A stretch of 64,000 nt of DNA. Source: Allobaculum mucilyticum (lineage in GTDB: Bacteria > Bacillota_I > Bacilli_A > Erysipelotrichales > Erysipelotrichaceae). Both the position numbers and the translations under genes were made by a program. The notes under the pieces are model-generated. The model ran no database searches. It was not told the origin of the DNA and saw only the letters and a program-made list of their open reading frames with translations. Shown piece after piece: positions 9,005 to 18,751 of this stretch (position 1 is the first letter of the stretch; every line of letters begins with the position of its first letter). The stretch is taken from assembly GCF_022701195.1 (NCBI RefSeq), contig NZ_CP078089.1:372001-436000 (forward strand). The letters are read 5' to 3'.

Positions 9005-9097
9005 TTCATCACCTTTTCTCTTTCTGAGCCTTTCGATTCATTCTAGACCGAAAGTTATGATCTGTCATCTTTCGAAAATTCGATAACTGTTCTGCAC

Positions 9098-9127
9098 ATT
9101 ATATTAATTTCATGTGAATTATCGAAA
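9098..9127 (-). promoter_or_regulatory. Possible promoter for the 7268-9004 gene
   Basis: On the minus strand TTTCGA (plus 9122-9127) is followed 18 bases later by TATAAT (plus 9098-9103), about 95 bases before the start codon at 9004. The -10 is perfect; the -35 is weak. Confidence 0.4.
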
Positions 9128-9180
9128 GTATGACCATTCTCCGGCGATTCTGTTTTTTGATTCATTTGTGCCGTAGGTAA

Positions 9181-9208
9181 AGAAAAATCCGGCCATCTTC
9201 CTGCCGGA
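9181..9208 (-). terminator. Terminator of the M29 aminopeptidase gene
   Basis: On the minus strand TCCGGC, a 9-base loop and GCCGGA are followed by TTTTTCTTT (plus strand arms 9188-9193 and 9203-9208). It sits 36 bases past the stop at 9244. Confidence 0.8.
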
Positions 9209-9243
9209 CTTCTCCCATAATTTTCCCCAAATAACACGCGCGT

Positions 9244-10488
9244 CTATTCGCCGGAAAATTCAGCCGTAAAGCTTCCGTCACGGAATACCGGAACGCTTGT
9301 ACCGTCTGCAGTAATGCCATCGATATTGAGGTCTTCTGCACCGACCATGAAGTCAACATGGATGGCGGACTGGTTCATTCCCTTCACTTCCAGTTCTTCA
9401 CTGCTCATGCCCTGCGCGCCTTTCATTGTTTCGCCATAGGACTGACCAAACGCAAAGTGGCATGCCGCATTTTCATCAATCAGAGTGTTGAAGTAGATGC
9501 GGCCCATCTGGCGGATCGGTGTCTTCTTGTCGACAAACGCAATTTCGCCAAGACGACTACCATTTGGATCACTGTCGAGCAGAGCGCCAAGGCTTTCATA
9601 ACCCTCATCGGCATGATAGTCGACAACTTCACCGTCTTTGAATGTAAAGCCAAAGCCATTAATCATCTGTCCGTTCCAGGAAAGCGGAAGCACAGCTTCC
9701 AGAGTACCGTTGACACCGGTTCTCGATGGCGCACTGAACAGTTCTTCTGTAGGCATATTGCAGTTGATGAAACGGCCGTCTTCGAGCTGCGTTGCACCGC
9801 CGCAGAACTGTGCGCCTTCCGGCATATCTACCCAGAGATCGGTTCCGTTTGAAGACGTCAGATGAAACTTGCGAAAGTTTCTGCCATTGAGCTTTTCGCA
9901 TTTGCGCTGCAGATCTTTTGTGTGCTCATCCCAGTTTCGATCGACATCCCCTTCTGCCCGGCAGATCTGAATCATATCGTCCCACATTCTGTCCATGGCC
10001 TGATCATCTTCCAGATCCGGGAATACTTTCTTTGCCCAGGCACCTGTTGGCACAGGGATAACAGTCCATGCCAGCGTGCCGTTATCAATTCCTGCTCTGT
10101 AGCGGTCTGCTTTGGTACGCATGGCAAGCGAGCGGCGAAGAATGCGATCCGGATCAATTCCCTTCATCGCATCGGGATCTTCACCGACCAGAGAAATAAA
10201 TGCGGCTTTCTCATCCGCCTGCTGCTGCAGACGATCAATCATCCATGCCGGAGGATTTGCAAGATCCTCATCGCTTGCATGCGTATACTGCAGACGATCC
10301 AGCACGGGATCCCCGCATACAACGCAGACATCTTTAGCGCCAGCTTTCCATGCTTCTTCGGCTACCTTTCGTATCATCTCAATCATTTCATACTGTCCCC
10401 GGATCACTACTGTCTGTCCGGGTTTTACGCATACACCGCGCTCAACTGCTGCTTTGGCAAGCTGATCCATCTGTTCATTTCGATTCAT
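9244..10488 (-). CDS. M29-family (PepS/AmpS-like) metallo-aminopeptidase
   Basis: About 414-residue cytosolic aminopeptidase of the thermophilic M29 family, which removes N-terminal residues using two metal ions. Expected ligands are visible: Glu in NMPTEELFSAP (about residue 253), Glu in LGEIAFVD, His in FNTLIDENAACHFAFG, and His/Asp in SAIHVDFMVG near the C-terminus. I choose ATG 10488 (MNRNEQMDQLAKA) because GGAGAC lies 8 bases before it; an in-frame ATG at 10512 lacks such a site. It stands alone, with its own terminator at 9181 and a 12-bp palindrome about 56 bases upstream. Confidence 0.93.
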   Translation of the reverse strand: MNRNEQMDQLAKAAVERGVCVKPGQTVVIRGQYEMIEMIRKVAEEAWKAGAKDVCVVCGDPVLDRLQYTHASDEDLANPPAWMIDRLQQQADEKAAFISLVGEDPDAMKGIDPDRILRRSLAMRTKADRYRAGIDNGTLAWTVIPVPTGAWAKKVFPDLEDDQAMDRMWDDMIQICRAEGDVDRNWDEHTKDLQRKCEKLNGRNFRKFHLTSSNGTDLWVDMPEGAQFCGGATQLEDGRFINCNMPTEELFSAPSRTGVNGTLEAVLPLSWNGQMINGFGFTFKDGEVVDYHADEGYESLGALLDSDPNGSRLGEIAFVDKKTPIRQMGRIYFNTLIDENAACHFAFGQSYGETMKGAQGMSSEELEVKGMNQSAIHVDFMVGAEDLNIDGITADGTSVPVFRDGSFTAEFSGE

Positions 10489-10543
10489 TTCCAGTCTCCT
10501 TCCTTCATCCATGCAGGCAGACGGTATTTTTGGCTGCCTGTAT

Positions 10544-10579
10544 GTTCAGAACACAGATATTCACATATGTGTTCTGAAC
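10544..10579. repeat. 12-bp perfect inverted repeat upstream of aminopeptidase
   Basis: GTTCAGAACACA (10544-10555) and TGTGTTCTGAAC (10568-10579) flank a 12-base A/T-rich spacer. No T-run follows on either side, so an operator for a dimeric regulator is as likely as an RNA hairpin. It lies 56 bases upstream of the aminopeptidase start. Confidence 0.6.
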
Positions 10580-10787
10580 CAGCCGGTATAAACGCCCTTT
10601 CGCCGGCTGAAGATCTTTCTTCGATTTATTGTACCGGAAATCTCTCAGAAGACCTGATCCGGCTCTGTCCGGCTTTTTTTGACCTGCAGAAGGCATTCGA
10701 ATCGATACAGAACTCCGAACACAGAGAAAGCCGCAGGTCTATATGGAAATCCATACAGAGCTGCGGCAGATGATCCGGCTATACAGA

Positions 10788-11009
10788 CTATGAACGGCTG
10801 TTCGAAGATGAAGAGCCGCTATCTTTTTTAGGATGATCTTTTCGATACATCTTCACAAACCGGGGTTCTTCTCCCGGATGATTTCTGTTGCACGATGTTC
10901 TGCAGGAGGTACAGTTTCCTGTGCAGTCCGGCTGATGCCGTTCATAAATAATCGCAGCAATCAGCAGTGCGGCAAGTATAAGAATGATAAACAGATCCCA
11001 TGGATTCAT
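10788..11009 (-). CDS. Small cysteine-rich single-helix membrane protein (FeoB-associated type)
   Basis: About 73 residues: one N-terminal membrane helix (WDLFIILILAALLIAAIIY) followed by DCTGNCTSCRTSCN and a basic, serine-rich tail. This helix plus Cys-x3-Cys-x2-Cys layout matches the FeoB-associated Cys-rich membrane protein family, usually next to feoB; no feo gene is in this window, so the role is open. I take ATG 11009 (MNPWDLF) because GAGGGA lies 6 bases before it; an upstream in-frame ATG at 11033 is possible. Confidence 0.65.
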   Translation of the reverse strand: MNPWDLFIILILAALLIAAIIYERHQPDCTGNCTSCRTSCNRNHPGEEPRFVKMYRKDHPKKDSGSSSSNSRS

Positions 11010-11188
11010 GTAATCCCTCATTTCTTCCTGCATGTCTTCTGTACCGGCATGCAGGTCCTTCAGTATTATCCGCTTCTCTTGTTTTATTCCGGCTTTTTCT
11101 GCTCTGTCAAAGAAAGAAGACAGAGTGCCATTTCATGAGATGCGGGCGCAAGTCTGTTCGCTGCAGAGCTTTTACATCCCTGAGTTCT

Positions 11189-12133
11189 TCATGAGCGATA
11201 GCCTGAACTGTGGCGGAAATAGAGCCATGCAACCAGGCAGACGGATACGGAAATCAGAAGCGGAACCCAGGCAACTGGCCAGGGCAGACCGGTAACGTTC
11301 ATGCCATAGAAGCCATAGACCATGTTTGGAATCGAGAGAACGAGCGTGATCACGGTCAGACGCTTCATGATGATATTCATATTGTTATTAATGACATTGG
11401 AAAAGCCGTCCTGCGTCCGGCTTGAAATATCGAGATAGATCTCGCACATCTCAATGGCCTGATTGACCTCAATCAGCACATCGTCGAGCAGTTCTTTATC
11501 CTGCTCATACATCGGAATCTGCTTGGATCGAAGAATCCGCTGGAGCGTCTGCTGTTCAGCTTTCAGAGAAGTCGAGAAGTAGATCAGACTTTTATCGAGC
11601 GTAAGCATGTCGATCAGACTCTCATTGGACATTTTCTGATACAGCTTCTGCTCGGTCTGGTTGCTCATCCGGTTAATCTGTCGAAGCGCCATCAGGTATT
11701 CCTGCGAGATGAGCAGAATGACCTGCAGAAGAAACCGGGTTTTATAATGCGTATCCAGTTTCCGGACTTTGCCGGAAATCAGAGCATCAATGGTGGAATT
11801 ATGATGGGCGGAGATCGTTACAAGCATGCCGTCCAGAAAAATCACTCCCACAGGCATCGTGATCCAGGAATCTACATTCTGTCGCGGACTATCTTCCCGT
11901 TCCGGATAGTCAACGATGACAAGCGTCTGTTTCTGATCGTCTGAATGATCGATATAGGACGATTCTTCTTCATCCAGCGATGCCCGGATAAACTCTGGCT
12001 GCACATGAAGCGTATTGAGAAGATAGTCTTTTTCCGCTTCATCTGGTTCAACGACGCAGACCCAGCAGCCTCTTGCCGGCTGTTCAATGGGTCTGAGCGT
12101 TCCGTCCAGTGCGGTTTTATAGTAAGAAATCAT
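11189..12133 (-). CDS. CorA-family divalent cation transporter
   Basis: About 314 residues. An N-terminal cytosolic domain with a long helical stalk (RQINRMSNQTEQKLYQKMSNES, LLDDVLIEVNQAIEMCEIYLD) leads to two C-terminal membrane helices. The GMN signature is present in NMVYGFYGMNVTGLPWP at the end of the first helix. The family forms pentameric Mg2+/Co2+ channels of the inner membrane. I choose ATG 12133 (MISYYKTALDG) because AAGGGAGA precedes it; the frame extends further upstream without a ribosome site. No cation transporter partner or M-box was seen. Confidence 0.92.
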   Translation of the reverse strand: MISYYKTALDGTLRPIEQPARGCWVCVVEPDEAEKDYLLNTLHVQPEFIRASLDEEESSYIDHSDDQKQTLVIVDYPEREDSPRQNVDSWITMPVGVIFLDGMLVTISAHHNSTIDALISGKVRKLDTHYKTRFLLQVILLISQEYLMALRQINRMSNQTEQKLYQKMSNESLIDMLTLDKSLIYFSTSLKAEQQTLQRILRSKQIPMYEQDKELLDDVLIEVNQAIEMCEIYLDISSRTQDGFSNVINNNMNIIMKRLTVITLVLSIPNMVYGFYGMNVTGLPWPVAWVPLLISVSVCLVAWLYFRHSSGYRS

Positions 12134-12457
12134 CGAATCTCTCCCTTTTCGAATCCGGGAAACTCCCGGTTCTGGCAGGTCTGTCTCCTTCATGATACCC
12201 GGGTGAATCATTTTTACTTTGTACAGGCCTGAAGACTTGGAGGAGCTGCGCTGCAGGACATTGGAAAAACCTGCCCGGCAGGAACAGATTTGCCCATGTA
12301 CTGGTGTATGTGCAGGGCAAATAGAATAAAACGCCTGATTCAGAACAGACAGGTTTCTGTCCGCTCTGCTCAGGCGTTCTGATCTGGTTAATTATGCTTT
12401 GGTTTCTGTCTGCGATCCGTCTTTGAGAGATCGACTTCCGGGCACCCCTGGAAAAGA

Positions 12458-13282
12458 CTACTTGTTCTGGTCAGGAAGCGAGGGCATATCCTGCTGGTTT
12501 TCAAGGATTTCGTTGATGATCAGTTCGCTTTCAAGATCGGTTCCAATCAGATTGCTTGTCGGTGTGCAGTCTTCTTCATTAGATGCTTCATCCGATTTCT
12601 GCTTTTTGGAGTCATCTTTTTTTGCGGAATCTGCTTCCGGTTCGCGGATGCCCTGCTGATCGATGACTTCTGCAATTTCTGCTGCGGTTTCAAGATTGGC
12701 GGCGCTCAGCTCTGCCTGGGCAGCCTGTTCCGGTGTAAAACCGCCGGTATTCTGCTCTTTCGATGCTTCATCCGGTTTTACAGGAAGATCCGGATTCTGC
12801 GTGTCAGGATGAGGTGCATTTCCGGCAGGAGATGGCATAGCCGGGTTCTGTTTCTTTTTGTTTTTGAAGGAAGACCAGTCGCATCCGGCTGCTTCCCAGA
12901 GGCCGGCCAGTGTAAGAATCAGACCTGTGCTGACATAAATTGCACGTTCGATTTTGGCACTGCCTGCATCTTCGAAATACGGTCCGACGAATTCGTAGTC
13001 GTAGTCATAGCCGTCATCGCCATAGTAGCGGTTGTATTCGTCAAGGCCGTGGCGCGTCATGTCGAACGTAAATCCGCTCTCGCCGGAAGCCCAGTCATCT
13101 GTATCAAATGGAATGGTCCATTCGCCTCTGCCGCTCTGTCTGCGCGGTTCAACTTCCATTTCATAATCGGAATCTACCCATGCCATGTCTTCATACGATG
13201 GAACATGGACGCAGAGTCCGCAGATCAGAACGATCACGCCTGCTGCTGTTGTAACCATTGAAACAATGTGTTTGCCTGTCAT
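12458..13282 (-). CDS. Hypothetical membrane-anchored acidic protein
   Basis: 274 residues, unrecognised. An N-terminal hydrophobic helix (VTTAAGVIVLICGLCV) is followed by about 90 probably exported residues rich in D, Y and G (YYGDDGYDYDYEFVGPYFED), a second helix (AIYVSTGLILTLAGLWEAAG) and a roughly 125-residue acidic, low-complexity cytosolic tail. The tail resembles in style, not sequence, the disordered parts of the proteins at 7268-9004 and 49696-52527. AGGAGG lies 8 bases before ATG 13282. A GATCAGC hairpin (13298-13318) sits in the 5' leader. Confidence 0.6.
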   Translation of the reverse strand: MTGKHIVSMVTTAAGVIVLICGLCVHVPSYEDMAWVDSDYEMEVEPRRQSGRGEWTIPFDTDDWASGESGFTFDMTRHGLDEYNRYYGDDGYDYDYEFVGPYFEDAGSAKIERAIYVSTGLILTLAGLWEAAGCDWSSFKNKKKQNPAMPSPAGNAPHPDTQNPDLPVKPDEASKEQNTGGFTPEQAAQAELSAANLETAAEIAEVIDQQGIREPEADSAKKDDSKKQKSDEASNEEDCTPTSNLIGTDLESELIINEILENQQDMPSLPDQNK

Positions 13283-13369
13283 AGAAAATCCTCCTGAAGA
13301 TCAGCAGTTCGCTGATCTGACATGGACGATTGTAGAAGCAGTTTCTCAATCGACCGTTAAAACAGCCCG

Positions 13370-13415
13370 GAAAATACAAAAGATGCCGTCACCCGTCTCA
13401 TACCGGATGGCGGCA
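13370..13415 (-). terminator. Terminator of the purE-fhs operon
   Basis: On the minus strand TGCCGCCATCCG and CGGGTGACGGCA pair with one mismatch and one G-U (plus strand arms 13384-13395 and 13404-13415), followed by TCTTTTGTATTTTC. It lies about 80 bases past the fhs stop. Confidence 0.75.
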
Positions 13416-13493
13416 AAAAAGTTAAGACATATGATCAGAAAATAATGTTTTCCGGATAGTGCATTGAAAAGGAATTCCGACAGGGATTATCGA

Positions 13494-15161
13494 TTAGAAG
13501 AGGCCTTTGATTACACCGTTTTCATCGATGTCCATATCCAGAGCAGACGGATGAGCCGGCAGTCCTGGCATGGTCAGTACAGTTCCAGTCAGTGCAACGA
13601 TGAAGCCTGCACCAAGGGAAGGACGCAGTTCGCGAACGGTAATATTGAAGCCTTTTGGAGCGCCCATGACTTTGGCATTGTCGCTGAGCGACATCTGTGT
13701 TTTAGCCATGCACACAGGCATATGATCCCAGCCGGCTTTATTGAAGGTCTCAATCTGCGCTTTTGCTTCATCGGTAAAGATGACATCATCGGCACCATAG
13801 ACCTTGCGGGCAATCTGGCGGATCTTTTCTTCGATCGGCTCGTTTTCATCGTAGAGCGGGGCAAACGAGTTTTCCTGAGCGCAGATGTCGATGACTTTTT
13901 CAGCCAGATCGAGCGCGCCTTCGCCGCCTTTCGCCCATACCTGAGACAGAGAGAGCGGATGTCCGTTTTCTTTGCACCAGTTTTCGAGAGCTGCGATTTC
14001 ATCCGGCGTATCGGAATCAAACCGGTTGATGGCTACGATATAGGGCAGACCAAACTGCTGAATGGTGTTAATGTGCTTAGCCAGGTTGGCACAGCCTTCC
14101 AGCATGGCTGGAATGTTTTCTTCTTTGAGGTCTTCGAACGCAACGCCGCCATGCTGCTTGAGCGCACGGATGGTTGCAACGATGACAACTGCGTCAGGAT
14201 GCAGACCGGCCATGCGGCATTTGATGTCGAGGAATTTCTCAGCACCAAGGTCAGCACCAAATCCAGCTTCCGTTACGACATAATCAGCCAGTTTCAGAGC
14301 TGTTTTGGTTGCGATAACGGAGTTGCAGCCGTGTGCGATGTTGGCGAATGGTCCGCCATGTACGAGAACAGGGTTGTGTTCAAGCGTCTGAACGAGGTTT
14401 GGCTTGATGGCATCTTTCATGACCATAGCCATTGCGCCTTCGGCTTTCAGATCGCGGCAGTAAACCGGCTTGCCGGAGTGGGTGTAGCCGATCAGCATGT
14501 TGCCAAACCGTTTTTTCAGATCCATCAGATCATCGGCAAGGCACAGAGCAGCCATGATTTCGCTGGCTACAGTGATGTTGAAACCGTCGGTACGTTCGAT
14601 GCCGTTGACGCGGCTTCCCTGACCAATGTTTACCTGACGGAGCGTACGGTCGTTCATATCGAGGCAGCGTTTGAAGGTAATGTTATCCGGGTCAAGATCG
14701 AGCTCATTTCCCTGATACATGTGGTTGTCGATCATTGCGCAGAGCAGGTTGTTTGCGGTTGTGATCGCATGCATGTCGCCGGTAAAGTGCAGGTTGATGT
14801 CTTCCATCGGAACAACCTGGGCATATCCGCCCCCTGCGGCGCCGCCTTTGAGTCCAAATACAGGACCAAGGGAAGGTTCACGCAGAGCGATCATGGTCTT
14901 TTTGCCAAGACGGCAAAGCGCATCTCCAAGACCGACTGTCGTGGTCGATTTGCCTTCGCCAGCTTTGGTCGGGTTGATCGCGGTAATAAGGATCAGCTTG
15001 CCGTCTTCACGATCTGAAAGATCCAGCGAGTGAAGATCGATTTTTGCTTTATAGCGGCCATAATTCTCAAGAGCCATGCGGTCGATGCCGGCCTTGTCCG
15101 CTACGGTTTCAATGGGTTCGAGCGCGCATTCCTGCGCGATCTGAAGATCACTTTTTGCCAT
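13494..15161 (-). CDS. fhs: Formate--tetrahydrofolate ligase
   Basis: About 555 residues, the normal family length. It joins formate to THF using ATP, giving the 10-formyl-THF used by PurN and PurH in the same operon. The P-loop-like [15 protein letters not shown] is near residue 60; other family blocks are [34 protein letters not shown] and [18 protein letters not shown] choose ATG 15161 ([11 protein letters not shown]); it overlaps the purD stop by 14 bases, with AAGGAC 7 bases upstream. It is the last gene of the operon and is followed by a terminator at 13370. Confidence 0.96.
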   Translation of the reverse strand: MAKSDLQIAQECALEPIETVADKAGIDRMALENYGRYKAKIDLHSLDLSDREDGKLILITAINPTKAGEGKSTTTVGLGDALCRLGKKTMIALREPSLGPVFGLKGGAAGGGYAQVVPMEDINLHFTGDMHAITTANNLLCAMIDNHMYQGNELDLDPDNITFKRCLDMNDRTLRQVNIGQGSRVNGIERTDGFNITVASEIMAALCLADDLMDLKKRFGNMLIGYTHSGKPVYCRDLKAEGAMAMVMKDAIKPNLVQTLEHNPVLVHGGPFANIAHGCNSVIATKTALKLADYVVTEAGFGADLGAEKFLDIKCRMAGLHPDAVVIVATIRALKQHGGVAFEDLKEENIPAMLEGCANLAKHINTIQQFGLPYIVAINRFDSDTPDEIAALENWCKENGHPLSLSQVWAKGGEGALDLAEKVIDICAQENSFAPLYDENEPIEEKIRQIARKVYGADDVIFTDEAKAQIETFNKAGWDHMPVCMAKTQMSLSDNAKVMGAPKGFNITVRELRPSLGAGFIVALTGTVLTMPGLPAHPSALDMDIDENGVIKGLF

Positions 15162-16401
15162 ATCCGTCCAGGTCCTTCTTTCCAATATCACTGCGGCAGA
15201 ACAGATCGTTTTTCTCGATCTTTGCCACATCGTCATACGTGGCTTTCATGGCCTCTTCAAGCGTGTCTGCCAGGTTTACAACCATCAGGACACGTCCGCC
15301 GTTTGTCACAAGCTTTCCATCCTGCAGTTTTGTTCCCATGTGATAGACATCGCCGTTCACATCGTCCAGGCCTCTGATCTCAACGCCTTTGGTAGACGAT
15401 GCCGGATAGCCGGTCGAGGCGAGAACAACGCCATGGCTTGTTTTTGAAGTCCATTTCAGCTCAGGTTTAACGCCGTTCATGACATCGAGCAGGGCCTGCA
15501 CGAAGTCGCTTTCCAGACGCGGCAGAATGACTTCTGCTTCCGGATCGCCAAAACGGGCGTTGAATTCAATTGTTTTAATGCCGTCTGCAGTCACCATCAG
15601 GCCTCCGTAAAGGAAACCGGTAAATGGAACGCCTTCAGCTTTAAGGGCTTTAGCCATTGGAACCATGATTGTTTCCATGGCGGTATTCACCAGTTCCGGC
15701 GTAATTTTGCGCACTGGAGAATAGCTGCCCATTCCGCCCGTATTCGGGCCTTTGTCGCCATCAAAAACGGCTTTATGGTCCTGCGCGCATTCAAGCGGTA
15801 CAACCAGGTCGCCGTTAACGAGCGCAATCAGCGAAAATTCGAAGCCTTCCAGATACTCTTCGATGATCACAGAGTTTCCGGGAATGGAAAATGCGATATC
15901 GATGGCATCGAGTGCTTCCTGTACATCATCGACACAGACGGTGACGCCTTTGCCGGCTTTCAGTCCGTTTTCCTTGATGACAATCGGTACGCCTTTTTCT
16001 TCGACATACGCTTTGGCAGACTCTGCATCATGGAAGGTCTGATAATCAGCAGTCGGGATGCCATATTTTTTCATCAGCGATTTGGCGAAGTCTTTGGATG
16101 ATTCAACCTGCGCTGCGCCTTTGGTCGGACCGAAAACCGCAAGAGAGCGTTTTGCGAATTCATCGGCAACACCTGCAGCAAGCGCATCTTCCGGACCGAC
16201 GATGATCAGATCTACGCCATTGTTCTGGGCAAAATCAGCCAGACCTTTAATGTCGCTGCTCTTCAGGTCAACAAGCGTGCCAAACTGCGCCATGCCCGGG
16301 TTGCCCGGCGCACAGAAGACTGTATCAACCTGCGGGGATTTTGAAGCGGCAAGCGCGAGCGCATGCTCGCGGCCGCCGGTTCCAATAACAAGAATATTCA
16401 T
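15148..16401 (-). CDS. purD: Phosphoribosylamine--glycine ligase
   Basis: 417-residue ATP-grasp enzyme making GAR from phosphoribosylamine, glycine and ATP (step 2 of IMP synthesis). N-terminal [27 protein letters not shown]-like [26 protein letters not shown] and [12 protein letters not shown] are the family blocks. It starts 18 bases after purH and overlaps fhs by 14 bases. PurF, which makes its substrate, is not in this window. Confidence 0.97.
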   Translation of the reverse strand: MNILVIGTGGREHALALAASKSPQVDTVFCAPGNPGMAQFGTLVDLKSSDIKGLADFAQNNGVDLIIVGPEDALAAGVADEFAKRSLAVFGPTKGAAQVESSKDFAKSLMKKYGIPTADYQTFHDAESAKAYVEEKGVPIVIKENGLKAGKGVTVCVDDVQEALDAIDIAFSIPGNSVIIEEYLEGFEFSLIALVNGDLVVPLECAQDHKAVFDGDKGPNTGGMGSYSPVRKITPELVNTAMETIMVPMAKALKAEGVPFTGFLYGGLMVTADGIKTIEFNARFGDPEAEVILPRLESDFVQALLDVMNGVKPELKWTSKTSHGVVLASTGYPASSTKGVEIRGLDDVNGDVYHMGTKLQDGKLVTNGGRVLMVVNLADTLEEAMKATYDDVAKIEKNDLFCRSDIGKKDLDGYGKK

Positions 16402-16419
16402 GCCTGTTCCTGTCGCTTT

Positions 16420-17955
16420 CTAGTGTTTGAAGTGACGGACGCCAGTGAAGACCATGGCGATGCCGTTGCGGTTGCACTCATCAATGGACAGCTGATCCTT
16501 GATCGATCCGCCCGGCTGAATGATTGCGGTAACGCCTGCTTTAGCAGCTTCTTCAACGGTATCGGGCATCGGGAAGAATGCATCGGAAGCCATAACGGAA
16601 CCTTTGGCTTTTTCGCCAGCCTGTTCAATGGCAATCTTCGCAGCACCGACGCGGTTCATCTGACCGGCACCTACGCCGATGGTCTGATCGTCTTTAACCA
16701 GAACGATCGCATTGGATTTAACGTGCTTAACAATGTTCCAGCCAAACAGAAGCTGTTCAAGTTCTTCTTCGGTCGGCTTGCGGTTGGTCGGGCAGGTCAG
16801 TTCGTTGACATCAAGACGATGGGTATCCATTTCCTGAACGAGCAGGCCGTCGTTGACGTTGGTGTATTTGAGAACTGTATTTGGTTCAAGAGTGGTATCG
16901 AGCTGGAGCAGACGGATGTTTTTCTTGCGGGAAAGAATCTCAAAGGCTTCATCGGTAAACGAAGGCGCAATGATGATTTCCAGGAAGATTTTCGAAAGCT
17001 TCTCAGCGAGTTCTTCGTCGACTTCATCGTTGAGGGCAACAATGCCGCCAAAGATAGAAACCGGGTCTGCATCATAGGCTTTGTCCCAGGCTTCGTTGAT
17101 TGTTTCGCCGATGCCGACGCCGCATGGGTTCATATGTTTCAGACCGACAGCGGCTTTCTGTCCGCCGTCGAATTCTTTAAGAACTTCGATGGCTGCGTTG
17201 CCGTCCTGAATGTTGTTGTAGGAAAGTTCCTTCCCGTGCAGCTGTTTTGCGCTGGCCAGGGAGTATTTCGGGTTCATTCCTTTGTAGAAGGCAGCTTTCT
17301 GGTGCGGGTTTTCGCCATAGCGCAGATCCTGCACTTTATCGAATGTGATGGTCAGGCTTTCCGGGAATTCTTCTTCGGTTTTCTTTGTCAGATAGTCTGC
17401 AATCATCGCATCGTAGCGGGCTGTATGACGGAAGACTTTTGCAGCCAGATGCTCGCGGGTTTCAAGGCTTGTTTCTCCGTTTGTCTGAATTTCTTCAAGA
17501 ACTTTTGCATAGTCAGCCGGATCGCAGATGACCGGGATATAGCGGTAGTTTTTGGAAGCGGAACGGAGCATGCTTGGACCGCCGATATCGATGTTTTCAA
17601 TAATTTCTTCGTGGGTAACGCCCTCTTTCTGCACCGTTTCCTTGAAGGGGTACAGGTTGACGCACACCAGATCGATATCCTGGATGCCCAGATCGCGGAT
17701 CGCTTTAACGTGTTCCGGGTTGTCCCGTACGCAAAGCAGTGCGCCGTGAACGGCTGGGTGAAGTGTTTTTACACGTCCGTCCATGATTTCCGGGAATCCG
17801 GTTACGTCGGAAATGGAAATGGTCTCAACGCCGGCCTGGTCGAGGGCACGGCGTGTGCCGCCTGTCGAGATGATTTCATAACCCGCATCGCGCAGGCCTT
17901 TTGCGAAATCAGTGAGCCCGGTTTTGTCTGAAACGCTGATCAGTGCTCTTTTCAT
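16420..17955 (-). CDS. purH: Bifunctional AICAR transformylase / IMP cyclohydrolase
   Basis: 511 residues, full length, carrying the last two steps to IMP. The N-terminal cyclohydrolase (about 1-190) shows [38 protein letters not shown] and the C-terminal transformylase shows [36 protein letters not shown] and [19 protein letters not shown] lies before ATG 17955. A 208-base gap with two strong hairpins separates it from purN, so expression may be adjusted relative to the upstream genes. Confidence 0.97.
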   Translation of the reverse strand: MKRALISVSDKTGLTDFAKGLRDAGYEIISTGGTRRALDQAGVETISISDVTGFPEIMDGRVKTLHPAVHGALLCVRDNPEHVKAIRDLGIQDIDLVCVNLYPFKETVQKEGVTHEEIIENIDIGGPSMLRSASKNYRYIPVICDPADYAKVLEEIQTNGETSLETREHLAAKVFRHTARYDAMIADYLTKKTEEEFPESLTITFDKVQDLRYGENPHQKAAFYKGMNPKYSLASAKQLHGKELSYNNIQDGNAAIEVLKEFDGGQKAAVGLKHMNPCGVGIGETINEAWDKAYDADPVSIFGGIVALNDEVDEELAEKLSKIFLEIIIAPSFTDEAFEILSRKKNIRLLQLDTTLEPNTVLKYTNVNDGLLVQEMDTHRLDVNELTCPTNRKPTEEELEQLLFGWNIVKHVKSNAIVLVKDDQTIGVGAGQMNRVGAAKIAIEQAGEKAKGSVMASDAFFPMPDTVEEAAKAGVTAIIQPGGSIKDQLSIDECNRNGIAMVFTGVRHFKH

Positions 17956-18003
17956 CGCTATTCTCCTTTTCTCTTCTCTGTCCTGTTCGGATTTCTCTCT
18001 ATG

Positions 18004-18086
18004 GCTCTGCCTGATCTGGCAGAGCGGTCAGCCGGCTTCTCTCTGTTTATCCATATATTCAATAGATAAACAGAGAAAGTTCCGGC
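18004..18086. repeat. Two hairpins in the purN-purH gap
   Basis: GCTCTGCC (18004-18011) and GGCAGAGC (18018-18025) form a perfect 8-bp stem. Next to it, arms 18031-18051 (GCCGGCTTCTCTCTG...) and 18065-18086 pair over about 20 bases with one bulge around an A/T loop. Neither has a T-run in the direction of transcription, so mRNA processing or stability elements are more likely than terminators. Confidence 0.6.
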
Positions 18087-18163
18087 ATTTTTTTCATTTC
18101 AGTTTTGAACACCCGTTCTTCCGTTCATGAAGAAAACGGGTATTCAGAGGCCGCCTCTGGCAG

Positions 18164-18751
18164 TTATTCCTGCTCAAGCTCTTTGGCAAGAGCGGCAGCT
18201 GCCATGTTGACGCCTTTGTAGAAGGTCTGATATTCCGCTGCATGGACGGCGCTTTCAAGTTCTCCAAGGCTCCATGCGGGATCAACCGGTACTTCCTGCT
18301 GCAGAATGACGGGGCCTGTATCGACGTTTTCATCGATGTAGTGAACCGTAACGCCTGTTACAGGCACTTTTGCTTCATAGGCATCCAGGATCGCGTGTGC
18401 GCCCGGGAAGCGAGGAAGCAGTGCCGGATGCAGATTGACGATCCGTCCGCCGTAGCGTTCAAGAATGGTCGGGCCGACGATTTTCATGTAGCCCGAAAGG
18501 ATAATCAGATCCGGGTCGTACTCTTCGAGCCAGCGAAGAATCCGGGTTTCGTAATCCGTCTTGTTTTCACATTCTTTAAGCTGGATGCACATCGACGGTA
18601 TATTCCAGCGGTTTGCGCGTTCAAACACGCGAACGCCTGGCTTGTCGCAGAACAGAGCGACGATGTCTACATCGAGATCGCCTCGCTTCTGCGCTTCCAT
18701 CAGCGCTTCAAAATTCGTCCCCGATCCGGAGGCAAATACGACGGCTTTCAT
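18164..18751 (-). CDS. purN: GAR formyltransferase
   Basis: 195 residues; transfers a formyl group from 10-formyl-THF to GAR. Family blocks: [13 protein letters not shown] at the N-terminus, then [23 protein letters not shown], the catalytic region [16 protein letters not shown] (catalytic Asn is in the [12 protein letters not shown]-to-NLHP segment), and [19 protein letters not shown] with the catalytic His and Asp. The start overlaps the purM stop by 4 bases (ATGA), indicating translational coupling. Confidence 0.96.
   Translation of the reverse strand: MKAVVFASGSGTNFEALMEAQKRGDLDVDIVALFCDKPGVRVFERANRWNIPSMCIQLKECENKTDYETRILRWLEEYDPDLIILSGYMKIVGPTILERYGGRIVNLHPALLPRFPGAHAILDAYEAKVPVTGVTVHYIDENVDTGPVILQQEVPVDPAWSLGELESAVHAAEYQTFYKGVNMAAAALAKELEQE

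Noticed and set aside
10641-10690. CCGGCT repeats with T-run near 10650-10680 as a terminator
   Set aside because: CCGGCTCTGTCCGGC is a direct rather than inverted repeat on the plus strand, so no good stem forms.
13464-17931. Long open frames (over 500 codons) opposite fhs and purH
   Set aside because: They are antisense shadows of strongly biased codons in confirmed enzymes and have no family features or ribosome sites.
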